This document shows positions 17,321 through 29,900 of a DNA stretch of 64,000 nt, piece after piece. Source of the stretch: CALREA01 sp041674865 (GTDB lineage: Bacteria; Patescibacteriota; Gracilibacteria; UBA1369; UBA12463); contig JBAYUX010000001.1 of the NCBI GenBank assembly GCA_041674865.1, positions 1-64,000 of the forward strand, in the 5' to 3' direction. How positions within the stretch are numbered: the first letter of the stretch is position 1; every line of letters starts with the position of its first letter. The notes under the pieces were generated by a model. The model was not told the origin of the DNA, did no database searches, and saw only the letters and a program-made list of their open reading frames with translations. The translations under genes were made by a program, and so were the position numbers.

Positions 17321-17958
17321 GATTGAGTGAAGGAAGATAATTTGTTACCAAATGTTGTGAAATAGCCATCAAGCTGAGAGAGAAGCGTTCCAAAACTTCG
17401 GAGCTTTCCATTGATATTGGCAAGCTTAGCGGAAAGAGCGGTGGACTGCTTGGAGTAGGTCGTATCGCTCACGTACTGCTCAAAAACCGCCGAGGCGATA
17501 GAGAGTTGCTGTTCGAGAAGTTTGTCGCAATAGGCCATCTCATCAACTTGGCCAACTTGAGTATTCGCAGGCTTGAAGCCATTACGTTTCGTGATCATCT
17601 TGTTACGGAAACTCTTGAGTCCATCGAGACCAACCGGTAAGAGTTCTGAATTTGGAGCCGCATTTTTGAAATGCGTATTCATAAATGTAATAAACTTCTG
17701 CTGTTCTGCCTGTGCATAAGGAAGAAAAGCATCGCTACACTTTTTATCGGTGTCGTTTTGCGGAGCGATAGGGTCGGGGGTAGAGCCTCCTGTTCCAGGA
17801 TCAATAACAGCGCCTCCACTTCCTGTGTCTGGAGCGGCAAACAAGACTGGTATGCCAGAATAAGCTCCAAAAAAGATAGCAACTCCAACAGAAGAACCTA
17901 CAAGGAGTGATGTAGTTTTTTTGAGAAGAGCGGCGAAATGTGAGGAGGAGTTTCGCAT
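17305..17958 (-). CDS. secreted or anchored helical protein (surface cluster)
   Basis: A 217-aa unknown protein. The signal sequence MRNSSSHFAALLKKTTSLL runs into the hydrophobic VGSSVGVAIFFGAYSGIPVL and ends near LFAAPD, a plausible signal peptidase I site. A Gly/Pro/Thr-rich stretch (about residues 44-70) precedes a helical domain with Cys in KKCSDAF, AYCDKLL and QSCIKK. It starts 15 nt after the giant protein stop and its end overlaps the next gene by 16 nt, so it is translationally coupled on both sides. Confidence 0.8.
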   Translation of the reverse strand: MRNSSSHFAALLKKTTSLLVGSSVGVAIFFGAYSGIPVLFAAPDTGSGGAVIDPGTGGSTPDPIAPQNDTDKKCSDAFLPYAQAEQQKFITFMNTHFKNAAPNSELLPVGLDGLKSFRNKMITKRNGFKPANTQVGQVDEMAYCDKLLEQQLSIASAVFEQYVSDTTYSKQSTALSAKLANINGKLRSFGTLLSQLDGYFTTFGNKLSSFTQSCIKK

Positions 17959-17973
17959 AACGAAAGTGAGGAT

Positions 17974-20900
17974 TTACGGAGACAGAATAACAGTATTACT
18001 TTTACGATAAACAACACCATGATCCTTAGTAGATAGTATCGCAAAAATTGTATCACCTGGTAAGAGCATTCCAGTATGATCAAGTGTCGACGTACAAGGA
18101 CATGTTGCACACTGCGGAAGATAAACATACACGCCAGGAGGGAGTTGAGAGGTCTTATTTGGGCCATCTGGAATAGGAGGCGCGACGACAACCGGAGGTT
18201 TTACGATTGGAGGATGACAGTTTGAGAACTTAAGAACACGCGCAGCCATTACTGCGAAATCTCCACGAGTAATCTTGTATTCTGGATTTACAGCTTCATC
18301 ATTTGTAATGATGAACGCCTGTGGAGTCTTGGAAGCTTTCTTCAAGAAAGGAAGAACGTTTTTTCCAACTTCAAAATATTTTGCATACCAGATTTTCGAC
18401 GTATCGGCGGTCGCCTTACTGTAGTCAACAATGCCAAGCATATCGAGTGCTTGTACGATAATCTTCGTAGCTTCTGCACGTGAAATAAATGCAATCGGCT
18501 TGAATGGAGTAGATCCATCGGCATGTTTTTGGTCGAGGTATCCATTGACCAGTTTTCGTAAATAAGACTCTTTGACCCACGAGTAGTACCAAGGAGTCGG
18601 ATCAGCAGAACTGATATCATAGAATGGTGAAGGTGCCTTGTACGCCTCTGGTCTTGGTTCAATACAGAGTGACTTGAGGAGAATCTTGGTGTATTCAGCA
18701 CGGCTGACGAGCTGATCAGGTTTGAAGACGGTCTTGCCGTTTTCTTTGTATCCTTCGATGATGCCATTCTGTTCGAGAGAGACGATGGAGTCATAGATCG
18801 GAGAGTCGAGAGAGACGTCGGTAAAGATAGTCGTCGTAGGAGTATCTGATGGAAGATCGAGAGGTGTTGCAGGTTCGAAATCTTTGCTATCAAGAACCGT
18901 TACAGGTTTGCCATAAACACTTGCAATATAGATCTGGCCAATAAGATTGCCATTGAATTTGAGGTCGAAGAGATATGGCATATCAGGGATGTCTTCGAAC
19001 ATTACAGATATTTGTTGATTAAGGACGTAGGTATGTCCCGACGAGTCGATAACCGCTACGCGCTTGGCAGAGTTAGTATCAACAACCTCGATGCCACCGA
19101 AGAATTTCGGATCATTAGCGGCAATATTTCGGAAGATGTACTGGTCGGATAACGAGGTGTCTTTGACGTGAACACCATGAAGAGCATCGACAGTAACAGG
19201 TGTGTATTCGGTAGAAGGATCATCAATAACGGCGTCAGTATTGGAGTCAGGAACCTCGAAGAATGAAGCAAGTTTCGTTCCCTTGGTGTCTTGAACCTGA
19301 ATAAGAATAAGGTGATTGATGTTATCGGTATTAACCGTGGCAGTGTAGCCATCTTTCAAGATAGATACTTTTCCAGTCGCCCCGCTATACTCGGCGACAA
19401 TATCCCCAGCCGCATTTTTGATAACAGTCTTTCCTTCAGTGGAGAGTCCCTTTATCAAGAAGTTTCCCTGATCATCAGTCGTGTAATTTCCAAGGACGGT
19501 AGCATTTCCAGATCGCTGGCGAACAAGCGCAAATGGCATCTGAGGAACGGTAGGTGAGACGTGGCCATATGCAGATCCATCCTTGAGTGAAGCACCAGAC
19601 AAAACGATATCCGGAACAAACACGTGAATAATAACAGCCTTTCCACCAGAGTTTCCTTGAGCGTTAGTAGCCCAAACTTTGATACCAGTATCTTGCTCTT
19701 TAGTGAATGGTCCAACGGTAAAGATCGGTGAATCCTGAACAATATTTCGGTCATTTGTTGGGTCTCCATCTTTATCCGTATCAACGTTCGTGTCGGTATC
19801 GATGAAGTACTCGGTAATTGCTGACTTCACATCAAGAGACGTTGAAGCGTCAATCATAAGTGTCTTACTGATGGCTACATAACGTTCACTCGCTCCATTA
19901 GCACCCTCATTACCACCAACGCTCACGAGCGGAGCTGCATTGTCTCCACACAGCTGAGGTGCGAGGAGCGTAACGGATGAAGAGGTTCCAGCATGTCCAT
20001 CAGAATCAAGAGGGATGATTTGGAAGTAGGTTGATCCGTATTCCAGAGGGAAGGTAATCGTATGAGACTGGCCCTTTGATAGACCGTCAGTAGTCACGCT
20101 CGAATCATATGGAATCTTTCCAGCTGCATCATCATATAAATAACGCTTTCGAGCTGATCCAAATGCATCATGGAAGAAGATCTCGTATCCAGCCGGCTGA
20201 GCCCGTCCGCCAAGAGACTGAACAGCCTCATTCCAGGAAACAGTCACAGAGTCTTTTTGCGAATAGTCTGCGTTGACGCCATGAACTGCCGGCATGATAG
20301 GCAAGAGATCGTTGATATCAGCAACACGCGGACTCGAAGAAATGTATTGATTGAAAGCATCGCTAGAAGATGACTTCTTGTTTTCTTTGAAATAAATGTC
20401 ACCACCGAGACTATAGATAGCATCAGTGTCGAGGTCGCCATCAACGTCGGCATCAAATTCTTTCGGATCTCGATTCATTTCGGCCGTATATTCAACAAGC
20501 TTTTCAGCGTTACCCATAGCTTTATTTTCGATATAGATACCGACAGGCGTCTGTGTATCGGTTGCGTAATTTTCGTAGAGTTTGGTCGTGTCTTGATTTG
20601 AATCTCCGCTACTAGAACCTCCGGATGGTTCAGTATACGCAAGGTACTGACGTGCCTTTGATCCAGCATCATTCACGCCAGCCTGTACGAGATAGCTATT
20701 GAGAGATCGTTTTCCATATTGAGCAATCCATTGTTGAGAGTAGGTATCTCCATTAGGTAAAGCGCTCATGCCATCGCCGCGATCAACAAGATACTGCTCG
20801 AGAGCATGCTGAAGGCCAGCAATATAGTTGTTTCCATTTTCATTTTCAGCGATGAAATTGGAAGATGTATCTGGATGTACCTGAGGAAGATTTGCCGGAT

Positions 20901-23900
20901 CAACATACGTTGTTTCGGCGACAATCTTATACTGAAGAGGTTCTGCAGGAGGTGCATAGTTAATAGCTTTTTTGACCTGACCATTGACGTCCTTAACGGC
21001 GCCACCAACAGCACCATTGACAGCATCTGATGCGCCCTGAACCGCATTCTCGCCAACTTTTATGACATTGCCAGCGGCATCAACAGTTTCTTGAAGACCG
21101 GTATTCACACCCTTCACTAAGTCAGTTGTAACCGCATTCGCCTTATCAGCAAACTGCTTGAAGAATGTGTAAATAAAATCAGTTTGAAGTTCGAATTTTA
21201 TCTTGCTACGAATGATGAGCTGATCGACACTGTCGTACTTAATCTCTGGATATTTCACATTAAGACCAGCATTGAGGTCGATCGCGAGAGGTGGTTTGAG
21301 TGGACGCTGAGTGAGCTCTTCAACCTGAGTCTTGAGGTTACTTTCAGGGACGGTGATGTATCCCTTCTTGAGAAGACAGACAACGACAAGAATCTTCTTA
21401 AGTGCTGAAATATGCGCCTGTAAATCAACGCCTTTGAACATTCCAAGTCCAGGGATTTGTGGAGCAGGAGGAAGATCTGGGAGCTTGAAGACCGGAAGAG
21501 GAGGAAGATCTGGGAGATTTGGAAGATCCGGAATGGTTGGGAGTTGAGGAATAGTTGGGATGAACTTTCCAAAATCAAGATCAACATTGATAAGAGGAGT
21601 ATTGATGTCGACAGGAATATGTACACGTGGAAGTGTTGGCAAAAGAATTTGCTGTGGGGAGAATGTCAAATCGGGCCATGAGACGTGAACACCAGCCTCA
21701 ACTCGAGAGAAGTCGAGAACGATATCTGGCCATTTTGGGAATGGAATAATAGGCGGAGATGGGATATTGACAAAGAGAGAGACGAGAACATGGAAGAGAG
21801 AGAACCGTTCACTCTTACAGCTATCACACTGGGTATTGTAATCGAGAGTTAAGTTAACGAGTGCTTGCCATTGAGCAAGCATGCTCTTAATGCCTTTTAC
21901 GATATCTAACCATTGACTGATGCGATTCTGCTGACGTTTTACATAGCCACCAACAAAAGTACTTACCGTTTGGAGATAGTTGATGAGTTGACCAATATAT
22001 TTCGTCTCAATCATTCGATATTCAGCTATTTTTCTCGGAAGTTTTTTGAGAGTTTCGAGATCTTTCATGAGTTTCTGTACAGCAGAAACCGTTCCACTAA
22101 CTTTGACATTAAGGAGTTTGCAGATATTAACCGTGCCAGGATTCGTAGGACCACTGTCACACTTAAGAATATTTTTGACACGCTCAATTTCCGCTTCAAA
22201 ATCAACAAGCCACTGCTGGGCATCATTCTGGAACTTGAGAATTTGCGAAGGAGAGAGAGCAGGGATGCGAATATTAAGAGGTTTTGGCTCAATAGAGATA
22301 AGTGGAATGCTATTGAGATACGCCAGGAACTTCGTATAACCAGAAAGTTTACCCTTCGGAACCTGCGGAACAAAAGCATTTCCAATAGAACTCAAATCCG
22401 GATACATAATGTAGAGATCAGGAAGGTCGGCAAGTTTATTGAGAACCTCTTCAATTTGTCGATCCATCCAGTCGGTAATAAACTGAGGGAATCCAGGTAC
22501 GCGGATATTCGTTGAAACATTTGTCTCCGCCTTGTATTGCCCAAGAAGCTGACTCACGTCATGAATTGTCGTAGTGTCTTTCGTGCCATTCGAGGCGCCA
22601 CCACCAGCAATCATGACGGTATTACCACCATCTCCTCCACCAACTTTATCAGCGATAGATGTTCCGAAGTTTTGCGCACCCTGTACAACACCACTGATCT
22701 TTTCAGAGATAGCCTTGCAGAGGGAAGCCGGAATAACTGAAATATTTGGAGCAAAAACATAACACTGAGAAGAAGTTGCAACTCCTCCTACTGGATATGG
22801 ACCGCCTGAACAGATAGAGAGCGCAACCTGTCCTGTGAGGGTAGGAGAGACGTAGATACGGAACGTCATCGCAATATTTTTGTAATCACAAGGCGGCCAG
22901 AACGAGTAGTATGGACTACACGGGAATGAGGAGCCAAAAACTGGGATGCCGTCAACAAAAGGACCTGGCGTTCCATTATTATTCGTAAGTCCTGGAGCCA
23001 AGAAAGCCTGGTTAACTGGTAGAGGGAAGCAACTCTCGCCACAACGGAGTTTTTTGACCGTATTCGCAACCGAGTCGGCGATACCGTTGAATTTGTCTTG
23101 ATAGGAACTGAGGGTATCTCCAATACCACCAATGCTCGACATATCAAGATAATCCGGAACTCCATTACCATTTTCATCTTTTGCCGTTTCTTTTTTGTAG
23201 AGATTCATGGCATCAAGATTCTGAGAATCCTTCATGCCCTTGGTGAGATCGTCGATTGCCTGTTGTTGATTTGGTTTAGCCGGAGCAGCAAGTTGCGTAT
23301 AGGTAACATTACCACCCTGGGTCGTCGATGGATTCGACATGAGGTAGGTTGTCTTGGAAGATGTTCCACCATGCGGTACCGCGAGAATATCTGGATACTG
23401 ATCGGTGCTTCCAGGCATGCCCGTTGCGCCAGGAAGACTTACACTCACGGTGAGATCGACAGAGCCGGCTCCAGAGAACGTTCCAACAAGCTGACCAATC
23501 TTGGTGAACTGACCCTGTTGGCTCATGAAAATTCGGACATCTCCATTTGTGAGACCGGTAACAAGATCGAGCCATCCATCCTGATTCATATCGGCAAGTC
23601 TCATCGAAGTCACCTTGTCGACTGGACTGATTGCAAGTCCGAGATTCTCTCGAACAAAAAATCCACCAGTGTTTTTGTAGTAATCGACACACGTATCTTT
23701 CTTGGTACAATTTTCTTTTACAGCAAAGAGGAGATCGTCATAGCCATCTTTATTCACATCTCCAACAACACCGGTACGAATGCCATTTGCGACATCAATG
23801 AGGACTCCACGATCGGTAAATCGAGCCTCTCCTCCAGTATATTGAAGGTATTCAATCTTTCCATCTTCATCGCCAATAAGGAGGTCTTTTTTGCCATCTC

Positions 23901-26900
23901 CATTGACATCAACAGGAAGGATAACCTGTGCAGTGGTCGAACCATTATAAATACTTTTTCCGAGGTCTTTCGTAAATCCAGTTTGAGAGACGGTATTGTC
24001 GCCAGGAAGTTTTACCGTTGGATCACCGAGAACGATACCAATTTCTGAAGCATATGGAAGGTGTGACTCGCCAACCGTGTTGCGAGCCGCGAGAAGAAGC
24101 ATGTGCTTGTTATTCCCAACAAATCCAACGCCTGGCGAGGTGATGGCGTCTTCGAGAGAGGTATATGAAGATCCAATAGAATCATTCTTATCAGTTGCAT
24201 CTTTTGAGAGGTCAACAAGAGAATAACCCTTGGCATCACTCGTCGAGTAGTTGGAGTAGGTTGATTCAAAACTAATATTGCCGTCTTTGAGGTTTGAGAC
24301 GAGCCAAACTCCAGTTCCAAAATCGTTTAAAGATGTAGGGAGTGTCGAAGAAAGAGAAATCGTATTTACCGCATCAAATCCAAGTTGTACCTTCGCGATG
24401 ACGGTTCCAGAAAGAGCAACATCTATACGGAGATACTTGGAAGTATCTGTAGATCCTTCTTCATGTTGAGCAACTGTGAGGGTAACGCGTGAGTCACTGA
24501 TGTGTATACCGCCAACCGTATTAACTCGAGCAATTTCGGTGCTATTGTCTCGAATAGAAAGCCCGTCAGGTGTAGAGACGAGAGAGGTAGAGGAGATGTC
24601 AGCGTTTGTATTGTTAGATGTATTTGTAGTGTCAGGGGTGGTAGATATTTTTTGGACAAAAACGCCAGCCTTTCCTGCGATATCAGAAAGAGAGCTGACA
24701 ACCTGGGGAGCTCCTTGTTGTTTTATAATAAGAGATCCCATGAGCGTTTTTCCGAGATCGTTCATGATATCGACACGCAAAGGATCCGCGTAACCAGAAG
24801 AGTTGACACGAAGAGTGACCGTATCGTCAGCAATAGATATGCCGCCATACGGATTGAGCGTAGCCATTTTGTGATGAGGAGTTGGGTCGGTCGTAATAGC
24901 GCTTGCAGCCTGAGTTTTTCCACTGAAGAGGAGATTGCCTGCAAGGTAATTCTGTTCTGTAACATTTCCAAAAGGTCCACCGAGTACAGATGCATAGAGA
25001 ACGTTTGGATTGAATTGAGAGATCTGGCCTACGCCAGTTCGGCCATGAGTAAGAATCTCAAGGGTCGTACTGCCGAGTCCAGGAGAAGATATCACCAAGT
25101 GAATCGGTCCTGGCGACTCGCGCGACTCAACCGTAATGACACCACTACCCTGTGACGAGAAGAGACTCGTCTGGTTGGTCAATGTGCCATTCGAAGTTCG
25201 GATGTATCCATAAGCCTGAGTATCTTTCGTAATTCGCGCCGTGAGAGTCGCGGCCGCAGAGTTGGTTGCAAGATTTCCATTTGAATCAAAAAGAGAGATA
25301 GTGATATTTGCTGCCGTTCCGGCAGGGGCCATGTTTCCAGCACCACCGCCATTGCCTGGACCTGTCGCCGCAGAAAGTCCAACCTTCGTAGCGAGAGTTT
25401 TGATACTGCTTGTAACCACGAGTTTTTCAGGAGTGAGTGGTTGGATGGCGACCGAGGCGGTAGCCGAAGGGAGCCCAAGGCTATCCACATAAGCAAACAA
25501 ATTTCCTGAATGTTTACCGGACTTAACCGTTACCAAAGCCTTACCTCCAACAAAGTGATCTGGAGCCTGAGAAGCAAACTGACCCATACCACCAGCCAGA
25601 GCTTGATGTTCGCTACCCAAAGAGAATGAAACAGGACCGCTATAAGAAACGATATGTCCAGAAGTATCTTTCAACGTAGCAGTGAAAAGAGTCTGCGATC
25701 CTCCGTCAGCAGGTAACGTTACACTATTTGCACTCATTTCGAGATGGAGGTCGTTACGAACTGCGACAGAACCTTGGGTTTGAAGTTTTGTACCATCATC
25801 GAGCTCAGCAGTAACTTGGACAACGCCCGTTCCTACGTCAGGTGACTGTTTCGAGCGAACAGAAAAGGCGAGTGAGTCAGCGTAGGTATCAATCTGATAA
25901 CCGGACGCGCTAGAATCGACATCATGCATTCCAGTTACATCAATTGGACCAGAAGTCACAACAGTATACCGAACAGGCTGATCCTTGATTGCATTACCAA
26001 ATGTATCAACAATATCGACATGAATGTCCTGACCAGTAAGTCCTCCAGGAGTAAGAATAGTGTCACTTCCAGTCATAGCAAGTGACTTCGGATCTCCACC
26101 GGCAACAACGAGATCTTCTTTTGTAGGAGCCACAGAAGGAGACCCTGGATTCAATTCCAAATGAATATCTCCACTTATATTTCCAGCAGTAAGAGTGAAG
26201 GATCCTTGTCCATGATTCAAAGATATTTTCTTTGAGCTAACAACGAGATCTTTCGGACCATCTACCTTGATTTCGACATCAGTACTGAGGTCGACAACCT
26301 GCCCTCCTTCATCAACAACACTGACATCGACACTGATAGGATCCTTTGATCCTGCAACAAGAACCGGATTTTCGGGAGTGACATTGAGGTGGACATTATT
26401 AACACTGAGTGTCTTATTTTGGCTCTGGATCTGGCCATTATCGTTGTAGCCATAGGCTCGAATAACGAGCGGTTGCTTGGCATCACCAGAAACAATTTGG
26501 AACTTCGCAATACCCTCAGAAAGGAAGAGGCCTTTCTTGGAAATTTTCTTATTTTGACTATCATCCGCCTCGTCAGACTCACCGGTGCCATCATGGAATG
26601 TAACATCAGAGAGATCGTTTACATCCGGGACAACCTGAGCCTTCGTAGAATCAGAGCTGCTACTACCTTCTACTTGTAACCAAACAATCGATCCGTGATC
26701 ATCACTCGCTACCTTTCCATTCTTGTCTTTTGCAGTAACGGTAACATCGGCAATATCGCCACGTGTCTGAAGAAGCGTTTTGGATACGTTAATTTCTAGA
26801 CTGCTCATTACGCTTCCAGTTTTGACAACGTTGTTGAACGTATTTCCTTCAGATGGTTTAGAAAGGTCTATTCCAAGAGGTTTCTTGAGAGTTTCTTTGG

Positions 26901-29900
26901 TCTGTTTCCACCAACCCTTGATAGCACAGAACCAATCTAAGATAGGAACAGGCTCAGAATACGTCTGTCCTTTGCAGTCCTTGCCGCCCGCTGGCGCACT
27001 GCCGCCATCAATATCCTTGGACGTGTCGTCGACCTTCCCATCACTTGAAGTTCCAGCAACAGGATCGCCGAAGACCATCGATCCACTCGCAAGTTGATTG
27101 TAAACAGAGTCAGTTTCATTCACCGGAGGATCACCAGAAAAGTCAGTCGTATAATAGGTAGACCTTCCATCTGCAACGAAATACATCGCCTCATAGCCTT
27201 GAGGTGAGTCATCAATATATCCATCAACATCGGGATTGAGATACTCCGTCATAACGCGCTGATGCTTTTCTTCGAGGCTTAGCGCCTTCCATTCGACGAA
27301 CGACCTCGCCTTGTTAGCGTCAATCAACGTGAAGATTTTTTGGCCATCTTGAGCCGTTTTTACACCTTCCTGTAATCCAGGACCAGGGTTTTGGAACATA
27401 CTTGTGAGCGCACCACTCATACCAAGAGACTGCTCTGTTTGAGCGAGATAATTTCCATACTCTTCAAAAGAACTCGCAGAGAAGATATTTGGATATACAA
27501 CTTCTCGGGTTGTGCTAGTAGCGTCGACATACGTCGCATATCGAGGCTTATCAATCGGAAGACCTGTTGTAAGTGTACTCTGGAACTGAGTTCGTAGTGT
27601 CGAAGACGTTGGCTCAACGTGATACGCCACAGTAGATAAATCTTTTTCCTTGTTTGGAGTGAAAGTGATTGATGCGTAAGGGACAAGTTTTTGACTCTGA
27701 TCTAATCGGAACTCACTCGTCTGAAATGTACGAGGAGTATCGGTATCCAAAAAGGCTTTTACAATACTTTGCCACTTCTCGTTTTCTGTAGATCCAGCAG
27801 GTTTGAATGGATAAGGAAGTTCCGTTGGATCATCAACACCATAATCACCACCCAAAAATTCAGCGGTAGGTTTTCCAATATAGCGATCTCCTTGGAAGAG
27901 TTCTGGATGATATGTCTTGAATTCAGCTGCATCTAAAGATTCAGGCTTGTCTTGCAAAAATGCGAATGCCTGAGGAGGAAGTAGTAGATCTTCACCAATG
28001 GTATATTGATTAGTATTGCTAGCTGGATTAGATTGGTTCGTCTGAACCCCCCATGTTTTTACGTAGTTAAGCCAAAGATCCATTTTCCCATTACCATTGA
28101 GATCTCGCCACTGGATCTGCTGAGTTTTCCCATCAGAATTAGTGTCGAAATAATCACCATTCTCATCCACGCCATTCATAACACCATAAAGATTCAAGAA
28201 ATCTTGCATCGTCACGGGATCTGTTTTGATATTTTGATTTTTATTTTCATACGACTGAACCAGGATCATCTTTGATGGATCATGGCTATTTAATGGCTCT
28301 GTGATTGGATCCCCAGGTTTAGCACGAAGTGATTTCAAGACATCTCGTACTCCTGCATAAAACTTCGCAAAGAGTTCATATCCGGAAAAGTTGGTACATG
28401 CGTTAAGTCCATCAACATCAGCAATGGTCGCAGAATCGGAGACGCGGACAGTACCAGCATGGTCAGCAACAGAAGAGGTTGCGAGTTCTGGATAACAGTG
28501 GCGAGGAATAAGTTTTCCATTTTTATCAGTTTTGCCCGACTCAACATCGAGTTGGTTTTGGAAGTTTATTCCATAACATCCAGCAGCTACACCGTCGTCA
28601 TTGACATCTCGGAGAAACATCTTGGTTTCAAGTGGACCAGCCGTTCCGACATGAAGATAACTAACCTTTACGCCTCCATAAGAGGAATACGTACTGAGAA
28701 TAGAGTCAAAAGGATTATCGGTATTGACCGGAGTTCCGTCGAGCGCGAGAATAATATCTCCCGCAGAAGGAGTGGTCGGATCACCACCGGGAGGATTGAG
28801 GCGATCAAAGGCTGGTATTGGGAGAGCTAAATCAGGTTCGATTCGCGCGCCGTGATCGTAAATATTTCCCGTTAGTTTTTTGGCTTCAGCTTGGGTTAAA
28901 GTCCGTGCATGAATCCCAAGTCCATACACACGGCGCGGATCCTTAAAATTCGAAGGAGTGCTCGCCGCCGCCGCAGCTTGATTAATCGTTCCGATATTAA
29001 GAGAACGAATAAACTTCACCATTTGAGGAACGGCTCCCGCATAGCCATTCGCAATAACCTGTTTTTGTTGCGATCCGCTATAGAGAGAGCATTGTTGAGC
29101 TCTGTTTAAATCAAGAAAGTTAATACCATGAATTGTATGAAAAGAGGATCCATAGGCGCCGCCAGCCTCCTGGGCACCAGATTGCGCATTGGGCGAAAGG
29201 GATGTGAGCATCGGCGCACTAAGCGCAAGCGAGCCATTGATAAAGAGGATGTTAATCATCGCCTTCACCGGATTGGAATAGTTGTTGTTCGGATAACTAA
29301 TAGATGGCTGTCCATTCTGATCATATACGGGTACGGCAATGCTCAGCGGCGTAAAACCAGCAGAAGGATTTGCAGGTTTTCCATTGGAAAGTCCCCACTG
29401 ATTCACAACCGTTCCACCAAACGATCCCGTAACGGCGACACTTCGATTGAGTCGTTGAGGTTTTTGTATTTTCTCGAGCTGTTCATTGATCTTTGCTTCG
29501 ATAGAGTCGTTGATGCTCTTGAAATACTCCATCATAAAGAGATCCTTCTTCGCAATAATTGAAGGAGGGCTCTCGACATCGCTTTCACCCCATCGTCCAC
29601 TTCCGGTGGCCCAGTCGGTTACTTTATTCAAAAAATTTCCAAAGAGTTCTGGATATTGGAGATGATACTTCTGGATCGGAGCCATCGTCTGAATATCCGG
29701 AATCACGGCATCATAATCTGTAGACTTAGCGGAATTAGGAGCATTGCCACCCGCAGAAGCCTTGGCGATATCTTGCTTGTATTGATCTTCAACAGCCTGC
29801 TCTTCAGGAGTTTTTTGAATTTCAGCACTAGCATCTTGCTGATCGAGTTTTGCTACCTCAGCATTCAGAGCACCAATTCCATCAGATCCAATAAGATCAA